Positions 45,158 to 56,537 of a stretch of 64,000 bases of DNA are shown here, in pieces. The notes beneath the pieces were generated by a model. It was not told where the DNA came from. It saw nothing but the letters and a program-made list of their open reading frames with translations, and did not search any database. Made by a program: the position numbers and the translations under genes. The DNA is from Magnolia sinica (taxonomy: Eukaryota > Streptophyta > Magnoliopsida > Magnoliales > Magnoliaceae), in assembly GCF_029962835.1 (NCBI RefSeq), contig NC_080587.1, forward strand, positions 56,449,528-56,513,527, read 5' to 3'. Each line of letters starts with the position of its first letter. Within the stretch, counting starts at the first letter, position 1.

Positions 45158-46004
45158 AGTTTTGGATCTTTATATTTTGGAGGAGTGTTTCGATTCTTTG
45201 AAATTAATTAGTTTTCGAATTAGTTTGAGATTAGGATTTTACTAACTTTAGTTTTAGATTTTTATTTTTATTTGATTTTTAGAACTAACTTGTTTCCTGT
45301 TTTGTAGGATCCTGACATAAACTTATAAATTGGTAATCCTTTTCTAATTCCTCTACTTTTTCTATTTTTAGGAAATAGTTGAATTTTAGAAACTTTCCTC
45401 TTTTGTTTTTAGAAACTTGGTTAGTTATTTCCCTTTTTAGAAATTCTTTCTAATTTTAGAAACTAACTCATCTTTCCTTTATTTTTAGAAACTTTCTAAT
45501 TCTGGAACTTTCCTTTTAGAAACTAACTTTCTATTTTTATTAACTTTCTAATTCTAACTCTTTTAGAATCTAACTTTGTTTCCTAATTTATTTTTAGAAA
45601 TTTTCTATTTGTAGACTTTTTGTTTAGAAACTAACTTTCCTATTTTGTAGGCTTTTAAGATAGAAATTTCTAATTCGGTAAGCTTTCTCTCTACTTTCTA
45701 TTTTTCAGTTCTCTTTTAGTAATTTACTTTCTAGTTTAGGACTTTCCTAATTTATTTTAAAAAATTTCACTTTCTTTTAGGAATTCCGTCTTTTAGAAAT
45801 CAGTTTACTGCTATCTTTCTTTTAAAGGATTTTCTAAATTTAGTCCTTCTCTTTTTAGAATCGACTTGTTTTATTTTCTTTTGCAGGTTTTTAACTTAGG
45901 GACTCCAATTTGGTAACTTCTTTCCAACCCTCTCTTTCTTTTTAGATTTTCTTTTCCTTTCTTAGGATTAGGTTTCGAATTTGATTGAGGGCTGCGAGTG
46001 TTTC
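45158..46004 (+). repeat. T-rich leader with reiterated AGAAACTAACTTTC motif
   Basis: Between the 5' LTR and gag. The words TTTTAGAAACT, TAACTTTC and TTTCTAATTC recur many times with irregular spacing from about 45240 to 45950. It has no coding content. It looks like slippage-expanded leader sequence of the genomic RNA. Confidence 0.75.
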
Positions 46005-47511
46005 ATGCCCAAGTGGGCCCGTGACAACACTCGACGTCTCTTGACTGAAGGAGAATTGGTTGAGGGGTTAACTATCCATCGCAGGACTAAATACCACTCA
46101 AAATTCCCTGAGTTAATTGAAGTGATGGTTGAAAACCAACCTCTTCTACCCTAACCTAGGGTGGAGGACATTCAGGATGAGAATGAGGTGCATCAAGCAC
46201 CCCCGCCTCGTACTTTACGAGATTATTTACAACCAGCAGGGGTGAGTATGCCCTCATGCATGATTTTTTCTGAAAATACAGGACATATGGACATTAAGCC
46301 AGGGGTTATCCAACTCCTTCCTAAGTTCCATGGGCTTGAATCTGAAGAACCATATCTACATTTGAAAGAGTTTGATGAGATTATAGCCACTTTATATTTT
46401 CAAAATGTGTCTGAGGACACAGTCAGGCTGAGACTCTTTCCTTTTTTCTAAGACGTGGTTACATTCACTGCGTCCTAGATCCATTGGCACATGGAATGAT
46501 ATGCAAAGGGAATTTATAAAGAAATTTTTTTCACATCATAAAATAATTACCCTTAGAAAAGCAATCACGAACTTCACCCAAAAGGAGGATGAAACATTTT
46601 ACCAATGTTGGGAAAGGTTCAAGGATTTGGTCAGTTCATGCCCACAACATGGCTTTGAAACGTGGCGCATTACAAATTTTTTCTATGATGGACTGACATC
46701 TTCCATGCGCCAAATGGTCGAGACAATGTGTAATGGAGAATTCATTAATAAAAATGTCGACGAGGTATGGGATTACCTCGATAGTCTTGCTGAAAAAACA
46801 CAATCATGGGACTATTACCCAAAATCGAACACCACGTCTAGGCCGACTCAATCTAAGGAGAAAGGTGGATTGTATCTCTTGAAAGAAGAGGATGATCTCA
46901 AGTATAAAGTGACTACGCTCATAAGGAAAGTTGAGGCCATGGAAGGAAAGAAGGATAAAGTTAATGAAAGTGTTTGCGCCATCTGTGATTGCAAGATTCA
47001 TACAATTGAAAATTATCCTACGATACCTGCCTTTCGAGAAGTGTTGAATGAACAATCCAATGTCATAAATAATTATCAAAGACCTTTCAATGGACTAACC
47101 TCTAATACATACAATCCTGGTTGGAAAAATCATCCAAACTTTAGTTGGAGAAATGGACAAACTGCTACCCCTCAAGGTTTCTTCAATCAAAATCCAAATC
47201 AAGGGAAACCTCAAGAAGAACCGGTTCAAAATTCCATGCAAGAGCTGACCCAGGCAATGCGAGACTTTATGCAAAAGATGGATTCACGTATGACGGTTAT
47301 AGAAAAGGGGATGCTTCCTGCACAACCGCTCCCCAATCCTAAACCGCAATACGAGATAAGTGATCCCAGCTCTTCAAATCAAATGGGGCACGCTAAATCC
47401 ATCACCACTCTTAGGAGTGGGAAGATCATTGATAAAACCCTTCCGGTTAGGCCCGAAAAGCCTCAAGAACCAGAAGAGGACAACAATAATGGATCTAGTG
47501 AGGCCCCATAA
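46005..47511 (+). pseudogene. gypsy gag remnant with altered zinc knuckle
   Basis: ATG at 46005 opens MPKWARDNTRRLLTEGELVE. A stop near 46152, then a frame change between 46440 and 46500, separates the N-terminal part from a 336-residue stretch at 46501-47511. The latter has the Retrotrans_gag core (WERFKDLVSSCPQHGFETW near 46608, FYDGLTSSMRQMVE near 46682) and a knuckle at about 46975-47015, CAICDCKIHTIENY, whose last Cys is Tyr (TAT for TGT). Pro/Gln-rich sequence follows. Gag would build the particle and bind RNA. Confidence 0.9.
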
Positions 47512-48558
47512 AAATTAGAACCGGAACTTCTAGAAAAGCCAGTTGCTCCATTTTCCCAACAGTTGGTCGCACCAAAACCTTTCTCTAACTCTCAGGATAT
47601 CCTAGAGGTGTTGAAACAAGTGAAAATCAACATTCCTTTACTTGATGTCGTAAAACAGATACCTTCATATGCCAAATTCCTGAAAGACTTATGCACGACC
47701 AAACGACGACAGAGTATTCAAAAGAAGATCTTCTTGACCGAGAAAGTGAGTGCCATCCTAAAGCAAGACGTGCCACAGAAATTCAAAGATCCCGGTAGCC
47801 CAACCATATCATGTGTAATTGGGGACCACCGAATTGATCATGCACTTCTTGACTTAGGAGCGAGCGTCAATCTGATTCCCTACTCGGTATACAAACAGTT
47901 AGGTTTGGGTGAATTAAAACCCACCCTAACCACACTACAACTTGCTGATCGCTCTGTTCGTGTACCAAGAGGGATAATTGAGGATGTGTTGGTCCAAGTT
48001 GATAGATTTTACTACCCTGTAGATTTTATCATCCTGGACACCGAACCCATCAATAACATGAGCACTCAGATCCCCGTCATTCTTGGTCGCTCATTCCTTG
48101 CCACTTCAAATGCAATTATCAATTGCAGGAATGGTGTCATGACTATGTCTTTTGGAAATATGACATTGGAGTCAAACATCTTTTTCAATAACGGCAGAAA
48201 CTTAGAGGATGATGACGATTTCCACGACATTAACATGATTGACTCTTTAGTGGAAGATACGACACCTCTGACCTTATCCTCTGACCCTCTAGAGATGTGC
48301 CTGGCCCACTCCCATGATTTTGATGATGACATGATTAGGGAGACGTGTGCCTTGCTTGATACTACACCGGTACTTGAAGTTAACCGGTGGAGGCCACAAT
48401 TTGAAGAGTTGCCCCAAACTGATGTAGTGCCTCTACCGTCTAACCTCAAGCCACCGAAGCTTGACCTAAAACCTTTGCCCTCTGATTTGAAATATGTCTA
48501 TTTAGGTCAAGATGAGACATACCCGGTGGTGATCTCTGCCCACCTGGAGAAAGAATAG
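47512..48558 (+). pseudogene. gypsy aspartic protease remnant
   Basis: Same frame as the main gag piece, separated only by a TAA at 47512. The active-site loop LLDLGASVNLIPYSVYKQLG lies near 47850-47907, and the downstream IPVILGRSFLATSNAIINC flap and C-terminal region near 48070-48125. In Athila elements this loop also reads DLG or DSG. 331 residues are open until a TAG at 48556, so this is one of the best preserved parts. Confidence 0.9.
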
Positions 48559-49600
48559 GAGAGTATGCTCATATCTACTCTCATTGAGCATAAGGGAGCC
48601 CTTGGATGGACGATAGTGGACCTCAAGGGAATCAACCCCTCGATTTGTACTCACCGCATTTATCTTGAGGATAATGGGAAGACCGATTGGCAATCACAAC
48701 GTAGACTAAATCCAAACATGAGGGAAGTGGTTAAGGCCGAGGTTGTGAAACTATTGGATGTGGATATCATATACCCCTTATCCGATAGTCAATGGGTGAG
48801 TCCAACTTAGGTAGTTCCTAAGAAGTCCGGGATCACCATCGTAGCTAATGCCAATAATGAACTCGTGCCAACTAGAGTTACTACTGGTTGGAGAATGTGC
48901 ATTGACTATAGAAAGCTGAACACCGTCATGAGGAAGGACCACTTTCCTTTGCCCTTCATTGATCAAATTTTGGAAAGGCTAGTTGGTCATTCTTATTACT
49001 GTTTCCTTGACGGGTATTCGGGCTACAATCAGATTGAAATCGCCCCTGAGGATCAGGAAAAGACCACATTTACATGTCCCTAAGGCACCTTTGCCTATAG
49101 AACGATGCCATTCGGATTATGTAATGCCCCTGCCACCTTTCAGCAATGTATAATGAGTATCTTTTTTGACATGGTGGGGAAATATCTAAAGGTCTTCACG
49201 GACGATTTCTCTATTTTCGGTTCATCTTTCAGCAAGTGTTTAGAAAGTCTTAAATGTGTGCTGAAAAGATGTGAAGAGAAGAACTTGGTACTTAATTGGG
49301 AGAAGTGCCATTTCCTGGTTCATAAGGGAATTGTCCTTCGACATATTATCTCGTCCAAAGGAATTGAGGTAGATAAGGCAAAAATTGATCTTATCTCTAA
49401 CCTACCTCCACCTAAGAATATACGGGATACGCGATCCTTCTTAGGACACGCTGAGTTTTACAGAAGATTCATAAAGGACTTTAGTCTCATCTCTCGTCCT
49501 TTATATAATCTACTTCAAAAGGATGCACCATACGAGTGGACTGAGCCATGTCAGGAAGCTTTCACTAAGCTTAAAGGCATGTTGACTAGTGCACCCATCA
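48559..49600 (+). pseudogene. gypsy reverse transcriptase remnant
   Basis: Still in the same frame: VVKAEVVKLLDVDIIYPLSD (about 48730-48785), a TAG at 48808 where Gln precedes VVPKKSG, GWRMCIDYRKLN (about 48886), DGYSGYNQI (about 49009), a TAA at 49081, [14 protein letters not shown] (about 49102) and the palm [12 protein letters not shown] (about 49192-49230) with both catalytic Asp present. The thumb and connection domains run to about 49600. Confidence 0.93.
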
Positions 49601-50000
49601 TACAACCACCTGACTGGAGCATTCCTTTTAAACTTATATGCGATGCTTCTGATTATGCTCTTGGAGCGGTTCTAGGTCAGAGAAAGGATAAGAGGCCCTA
49701 TGTCAGTCATTACGTGAGTAGGACTTTAAATCCTGCCCAAGTGAACTACTCGACTACAGAAAAGGAACTCTTAGCCGTAGTGTTCGCCTTGGACAAATTT
49801 AGGTCCTACTTGATCGGATCCAAGATCATTATCTACACAGATCATGCGGCACTTAAGTATCTTCTTTCTAAGAATGATTCTAAGCCCCACCTGATATGAT
49901 GGATCCTTCTACTCCAAGAGTTTGATTTAGAAATCAAAGATAAAAAGAGAGTAGAGAACGTAGTGGTCGACCACCTTTCTCACCTTAATACTTCTGATTC
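49601..50000 (+). pseudogene. gypsy RNase H remnant
   Basis: [20 protein letters not shown] (about 49627) gives the first Asp. [20 protein letters not shown] (about 49750) gives the Glu, and [13 protein letters not shown] (about 49828) the next Asp. A TGA at 49897-49899 sits where Arg precedes WIL. After the stop, LLQEFDLEIKDKKRVENVV and DHLSHL continue. Confidence 0.92.
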
Positions 50001-51331
50001 CCTTGAGGTGACCCATATCAATGACATGTTTCCTGATGAACAACTGTTTAGAGTCTCTCATTCACCTTGGTTCGCTGATATTGCTAATTATCTTGCCACA
50101 GGTTTCATACCGACACAGTGAACTGCACAAGATATGAAGAAATTCTTTGCCGAGGTGCGCAACTTTTTCTGAGACGATCCATATTTGTTTAAATATTGCC
50201 CAGACCAGATCCTAAGGAGATGTGTGCCAGACGATGAGCATCAGAGTGTCATCTCTTTCTGTCACTCACAGGCCTGTGGTGGTCACTTTTCTGCTAAAAA
50301 GACCACAACCAAGATTTTGCAGTGTGACTTTTATTGGCCCACTATGTTCAGGGACACTCATGAGTTTTGCAAGGCTTGTGAGCGTTGTTAGAAATTGGGA
50401 GCATTGTCCCGTCGAAATATGATGCCTTTGAATCACATCCTTATTATAGAAGCATTTGATTGCTGGGGCATTGATTTCATGGGACTAATCCCCCAATCTT
50501 TTGAAAATCTATATATTTTGCTCGCTGTAGACTATGTCACTAAATGGGTTGAAGCGATTCCGTGTCGGAATAATGACCATCGCACGGTCATTAAATTCCT
50601 AAAAGAGAACATCCTTTCCCGATTCGGAACGCCTCGAGCTATCATTAGTGATGGGGGCTCACACTTTTGTAATAGGCCATTCGAGAGTTTAATGAAGAAA
50701 TATGATCTCTCATAAGGTGAGCACCCCATATCACCCACAGATAAGTGGGCAAGTTGAGATTTCCAATAGGGAGATCAAACACATTTTGGAGAAAACGGTT
50801 AACCCTGACCGTAAGGATTGGTCAATCCGATTGACTGATGCCTTATGGGCTTACCGTACTGCGTTTAAAACCCCTATTGGAATGTCTCCCTTTAGACTTG
50901 TCTATGGGAAGGCTTGCCACTTGCCTGTGGAGTTGGAACATAGAGCCTATTGGGCAATCAAAAATTAAATTTCAATCTGGACAACGCCAGCTCGCTACTC
51001 AAAGACATTGAATGAACTCGAAGAAATCCGGAACGATGCATACGAGAACTCGAGAATTTATAAGGATAGAATGAAGGCGTTTCATGACCAACGTATTCTG
51101 CGGAAATAATTCACACGTAGTCAGAAAGTCCTTTTGTATAATTCTCGATTACATATCTTTCCAGATAAGCTTCGATCTCGTTGGACTGACCCTTACATTA
51201 TGGTCACTGCATATCCTCATGGGGCCGTTGAGATAAGAGATCCTGACAATGGCAAGGAGTTTAAAGTAAATGGATATCGCTTAAAGCCATTTGTCGAGAA
51301 ATTTGATTCAGAGGCATGTCCATACCTCTGA
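50001..51331 (+). pseudogene. gypsy integrase remnant
   Basis: After stops at about 50119 and 50170 the zinc region reads CHSQACGGHFSAKKTTTKIL (about 50260) and CKACERC (about 50370), followed by a TAG at 50389. The catalytic core has WGIDFMG (about 50464), AIISDGGSHFC (about 50638) and, after a one-base frame change near 50702-50715, [17 protein letters not shown] (about 50752). All three acidic residues are visible. The C-terminal part ends [10 protein letters not shown] near 51291 and a stop at 51329. Confidence 0.93.
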
Positions 51332-52476
51332 CTGATCCTGTTTACCGGGATTGATTTCCTAGTCTGATGGAGGTATAGGTAGGTTTCCTATTTTCATAGG
51401 ACTAGGGTAGTTTATTTTATGTTGTTCGAGGTTAATTTGCTTTCTACATTGTTTTAGGATAGTTTTCTTTTGTTGGTTTCTCTCTTGTGCTGACTTGCTT
51501 TCATGCTAAGATCTTTGTGTAAAAGCTTCTTGAATCCCTTGTCCAGGTACAATCTTCTCATCACTTCTCATTTACTTTCATTGTCTCATGAACATTGTGA
51601 GCATATCTTCTACATTGAGGACAATGCAGATTTTTAGTTGGGGGTGGGAGATTAGGTTACCTAATCAGTGTTTTCTTAGTCTTGAGCAAAAATTGTGAAA
51701 ATTAATTTTTAAATTTTTCTGGAATTTCGTATGAATTCGAGGTGATTTATGTCTCTTGGATTTAGTTGTCTGAGAGATTTCACAGTTGAGAGCGACTTAT
51801 CAATCCACGATTAGAAGTTTTAAACATTGATTGAATCATAATTTTACATCTCACATCTCGCTTACACATTAAGGTTACATCGATATTGAAGGATTAACTT
51901 GGTAATCACTAAACATGAAAGGAACCAACTGAGAAAATTGAATGGATTGGGCGTACGATCTTCACCATAGGTTTGCTTCCTATAAGTGAGGATTCGACTC
52001 CCCTTCTTGGCGTTACTTTTAAGGTTGGGTGTACAGTCTTCACCATAGGTTTGCTCCCTATAGGTGAAGATTTGATTCCCTTCATTGAAGTTATTTTTAA
52101 TGGAAAAATCAAAATTTGGTAGAATGAAAAGATGATCTGTGAGGCAAGTTTTGGTAATTCTCTTGTTGGTTACCAATGATATCCTGAAATAGAGAAGAGA
52201 ATTTTAATGATGATAAGCCGAGATTAGACTATACACTCATAGATCCTAATGTTTAGAATTTTTTCTAATTGGTGGATTAATACTTTGATCTTAACTATGA
52301 AATTTAACGTGCGCGTGAGGCCAGGAGAGAGTAATGTCAAACATTTATGAATCTTAAAATTCTAGTATTTGATTTGTTTTTCAAAAATCACTCGAGTTCA
52401 TATAAATTGTCCTGTAATTCTCAACTTATTTTTCGCATACTTTGCTTGGGACTAGTAAAATGTTAGTTAAGGGTTG
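51332..52476 (+). other. Post-integrase region of the gypsy element
   Basis: No env-like frame. About 51940-52100 contains two similar 80-90-bp units (GTACGATCTTCACCATAGGT, GTACAGTCTTCACCATAGGT), a short tandem repeat with in-phase open frames on the minus strand. No clear polypurine tract precedes the 3' LTR. Confidence 0.7.
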
Positions 52477-54577
52477 TGTTAAGGGTCAAATATTACATAT
52501 CGGACCCCATTTATTACCGATTTTATGAACATGATACCGTTTAATGCTCTATTTTAATCGTGTTTGTGCAAGGTGAATTTAGGAGCTTGGATTGAAAAGG
52601 GGTGCTAAATGCATGGATTTGATGCTCTAGAATAACTAAGGTAAGGGATGGACCCCAGGGGACCAAGATCGATGGATTTACACGCCAGAGACCCGAGAAA
52701 ATTGAGAAACCGAAGCTCAAGTAGCCCAAAATGGTCCAGAATGCAAGATCACGAGGTTCCAACCATCTGATTGGCTCCAAACTTCATACATGGTCCAAGG
52801 GCCATAATTAACCGTACACGTCGAATTTTAGCTCTTGGATCTCTGAAAGTGGCCCAACTGATGGATTAGCCACCAAAACAGTGATATGGGGCCCACTGAT
52901 ATATGGATATTCTTCAATTTTAGTCTCAACCCCTTAAATGGGAGGATAAAACGGATGGACGGAGTAGATTTCGTAATATATATCATGATGAACCCCACTT
53001 AGAAGCGTACGTGTGCACTATGTGCACACTCCCGCAGCGCACCGTACCCGTCCAAATCGGTCAGCGCAACGCTAACCGATAACAAACTCAAAATGCCCAG
53101 CGTCTTCGAACGCCAACCGTCGGTTTCAGTAGTGGGGCCCATCTATCATGTATCTCCATGATCCAAACCATCCATTAACTCCAGATATGGTGCGTGACCC
53201 TCGTCTAGGTGTCACTTTGGCCACTTGTGTACGTATACACGTGGATCATCGAAAAACGTAGGATGAATGGCGAGTTGGTTTGATAGAGTGGACCATACCA
53301 AAACTCGATAAAAACTACTCCTTACTGACTGAAATGTAGCCAGAAATCCAGTTAATGGGTCGGATTTCACCGAAAACACCAATGTAAGGCCCACCGAGCA
53401 TCTCAGCGTCCCCTGTTTTCCGCAAGGACGTGCGTCGCGCGTCCAGACCTCCGTGGGCCGTTCTGTGATCAAAGGAATTTCCGGATCCATGATCTGGACC
53501 GTCCGTATTCTGCAGCAGGTGGCCAGAATTCTGTCCAAGAAGTCAGATTTGAGAGATGTTGAAGAACAGCCTCCCAAAGCCACTCAAACGCGGCCGTGTT
53601 GCAGAGTTTTCTGCGCACGTGGCTCTTGCTGCGTAAAACTTCAGCCACCGACTCCAGTTACGCACTCCACCGATCCTTGTGGCCATAAAAAGAGAGAGAA
53701 TGACTTGGGATGGGAGGAATCAGATCCAACTCTAGGATGTGAAGCATAAGAGAGAAAGAGAAGGGAAGGGATCGGTTTTTGGGCTTCAATGTGGATAACA
53801 AAGAGTGAGAGAAGTAGTTTAGATTTTTTTCTTTCTTTGATTTCTTTATTTCCTGTTTTCTTTAACATTTAGTTAATCATGCCCGTGGTTAGCTAAACCT
53901 CTTAGCTAGGGCTAAGAGGTGAAGCTTGTAGCGAGATGGGAGACTCCATTTTATACTGGTAATTTAATTTAAATTTATAAACTGACTTTGATTTTAGTTT
54001 GATAATTAAAGGAATGTTTTTAGTTTTTAATGATCTGTTGTGACTGAAATTACAATGGGTCTGCAATGGCTTTGAGTATTTCTTTTCCTTATTGTGATTA
54101 TGACGTCAGGAAGTCCTGTTGTTCGCCATCGTCTCCTGGGCATGATTGGATGACGGTACCCTTTCTAACCTTCATAATCATCTGATTGGTTGGTAATTTG
54201 TTTAATTCTGTTGTTGACTTTGTCTCTTGGGCATGGTTTGGTGATGGAATCCATTCTAATCCATATACTTTTCATCTCTTTAAAATTATATCAGAGGAAG
54301 TTAAGTTTAATTTTCATGATTTTTGAAGCAGGCATAAGATCTCCCTGATCTCTACAAGTGGATCCTCTGAATCCCTAGTTTCCTACCGCTAAATTTCTTA
54401 AGTTTTACATTAATATTTCACCATTATTCCTCAAATTCATTCAATTTAGATTTCATCTTAATCTAGTTCTAGTTCTACTTAGTTTCAGACAACGTACAGA
54501 TATCAGTCTCTTTGAATTCGACCTCGGTCTCACCGAGTTTATTACTACATCACAACCCTATACTTGGGGAGTGAACA
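52477..54577 (+). repeat. 3' LTR of the gypsy element
   Basis: 2,101 bp, TGTTAAGGGTCAAATATTAC to GGGGAGTGAACA. It differs from the 5' LTR by many substitutions and small indels, most densely around 53290-53460, which points to an old insertion. The TATA position is CATAAAAA (53694-53701). Confidence 0.93.
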
Positions 54578-55494
54578 TCCAATGCCTTGGTGATGCCTAA
54601 GCTTTAAATCTAAACGCCCCAAAAGTCAGGCCAATCAAACCATCATTCAGACTACCGTGTGAATTTAGAGTTTTCGGATGGTTGTCCATCATTTTCTATG
54701 GTGTGGCCCACATAATGACTATATAAGCTTCTTTTTTTTTTTTTTTTCTCATCCCATCGTTTAGTGGGTCTCATGTAATACACAGCTTGGATGGCATATA
54801 AACTACACAGTGGGCCCCACCATAAAACAATGGAAAACCATAAAAAACTTTTTAAATCAAGTTGTGGCTCACATGATGGTTGGATAGGTAGGATGGCATA
54901 TACGCTAATTGTCCCATGCACAGCATTTGTTGGAACCGACCACCCACTTAAAAATCCTTGTTAGCTTTATAGAACTTCATACATGTGGACTGCACTTTAA
55001 CGTTTGTCCTTCAACATTTGAGAAATGGTGGTGACTCAATCTCCTCTCTTTGGCATTGGTGTTGCTGCCATTCTGAATGTATCATATCTTTGGAATCAAA
55101 CTAATCAAGCTATCCTAACCACCTAAATAACGTATATCAAATGAATGGCTAAATAGTGAGTGGTCTAAATTCAAAGTTAAAAAATTTGATGGTTAATATT
55201 ATCTTCTAAGTGAAAATTTTCCATTATACATTATCCATCATTCAGTTCAGTGATTTGGACAGTCTAGATTGTTGAACAACCATCCCATCTCTGCGTTTGA
55301 AAAAATCACCACCATTTTTCAAACGGTGCAAAACTAACATTAGTTCTAGCCGTATATCTATTTAAATATTTCTTTTCCATTGTCTTCATGCATTCATGGT
55401 TCATTAAATTTGTATGAGAATCTAAGGGAATATTAACTGGCAAATAGCCAGAGACATTGCATTTTTAATAATAAAGTCTATGTAATGTGATTAA
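54578..55494. other. Spacer with a decayed foldback arm
   Basis: About 54650-54960 holds GTGTGGCCCACATAATG, GTGGGCCCCACCATAAAACA and GTGGCTCACATGATGG words with inverted relation, probably a decayed foldback element. The rest shows no gene signal. Confidence 0.45.
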
Positions 55495-55892
55495 ATTAAG
55501 TAGATTTCTTTTTTTATTGTGAGAATCTTAATACAGAATATTAATTCAACCTCTCCAATGTCTTTCATGTTAAAACTTCATGACAAGAGTAATTTAGTTT
55601 CTTCTCCACAATTTAAATTTCTGCAGAAAGTAAACAAGTCATCCATATACAAACAAATGATAACTAATGATTCTTTATTTAACTTATCATACATACATTT
55701 ATCAGCCTTATGTTTTAAATTCATTTGATATTATAACCTGATGGAATTTATTATTCCATTCTTTGGAGGCTTGCTTTAAGCCAAATAGAGATTTCCTTAC
55801 TTTTAAGAACTTATCTTGTTTTTCCAGGGGTTATGTTTCTGACCCGTTGATTCTTGTTTATTTCTTCTTCTAAATCTCCATTAAGAAAAAGT
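55495..55892 (-). pseudogene. copia reverse transcriptase fragment
   Basis: On the minus strand: FLNGDLEEEI (about 55890-55862), RKSLFGLKQASKEWNNKFHQ (about 55798-55740), then in another frame YMDD (about 55650-55638) and FNMKDIGEVELIFCI (about 55570-55520). These are successive copia RT blocks. No LTR partner on this strand is visible, and no other domain adjoins. Confidence 0.8.
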
Positions 55893-55912
55893 TATTTGTG
55901 ATTTATTTTAAA

Positions 55913-56300
55913 ACAAGTGGGGGATTGTCAAGGTTTTTGTTTTAACATTTTCCACCCAAGTTGAGAGCAAGCTTTTCAAAAGCTCTTTAATTTTATGTAG
56001 TCTATATATAATAGAGAAGAGAAGCATTCTACATACTTTATAAACAGAGGTTTTGTAAGGGATCTTGAGCCCTTTTTGGGAGAATATGTGTACACATGTG
56101 CTTTGGATGCCTTTTCAAACATGCATATGCTAAGTTGCATCATGTCACTCCAGACTCAAGAGTGTGGTGTGTGGGGTGAAGTGTGTTATTGCTTGTTTAT
56201 ATTGGTTTTATGTATGTGTCGGAGAGCGAATTTGACTTGTTTGATTCTTTTCTTAATTGAAAGTGACCTTTATTAATGAATAGAACAAGGTCATAAGTGA
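55913..56300 (+). mobile_element. Possible copia polypurine tract and LTR start
   Basis: AAGTGGGGGA followed at once by TTGTCAAGG is the common copia tract-LTR junction. A CTATATATAA box follows near 56001. The plus direction is opposite to the RT fragment just upstream, so two elements meet here. The LTR end is not identified. Confidence 0.4.
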
Positions 56301-56537
56301 CTTAGTTATCTATATTCTTTGTTATTAATTGTTCTTGGAAACTTAGACATATTAATGGGTTATAGAAATTTCCTATGAAATATATTTATGCCTTGGAGAA
56401 AGAATGTATTGGACATAACAACCCACATGGGTTATTGGAAAGTTGATGATCCATGATTATCCAAAATGTTTCATGACCACATTGAAATTGCGGCTTTACC
56501 GCTCTAGCCTACAAGCAAAACCTGAAGATATGCCTAA
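56301..56537. other. Spacer, nothing recognised
   Basis: Short AT-rich stretch before the SIRE-type LTR. Confidence 0.35.

Larger units (their letters stand above)
43059..54577 (+). mobile_element. Full-length degenerate Ty3/gypsy retrotransposon (Athila-like)
   Basis: About 11.5 kb with LTRs at 43059-45157 and 52477-54577 and, in between, gag, protease, RT, RNase H and integrase in gypsy order. Size, LTR length over 2 kb and protein residues (the LDLGASVNLIPYSV protease, [12 protein letters not shown] palm) point to the Athila group. Primer site and polypurine tract are not recognisable, and the flanks ATACC and TCCAA do not match, so either they decayed or the ends were recombined. Roughly 1.1 kb after integrase has no env-like frame. 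Confidence 0.93.

Noticed and set aside
47145..47342. 65-residue open frame inside gag
   Set aside because: A shadow of the real gag frame.
43059..54577. Target duplication for the gypsy element
   Set aside because: Flanks ATACC and TCCAA do not match; a looser match (CAATACC and CAATGCC) needs shifted ends and was not accepted.
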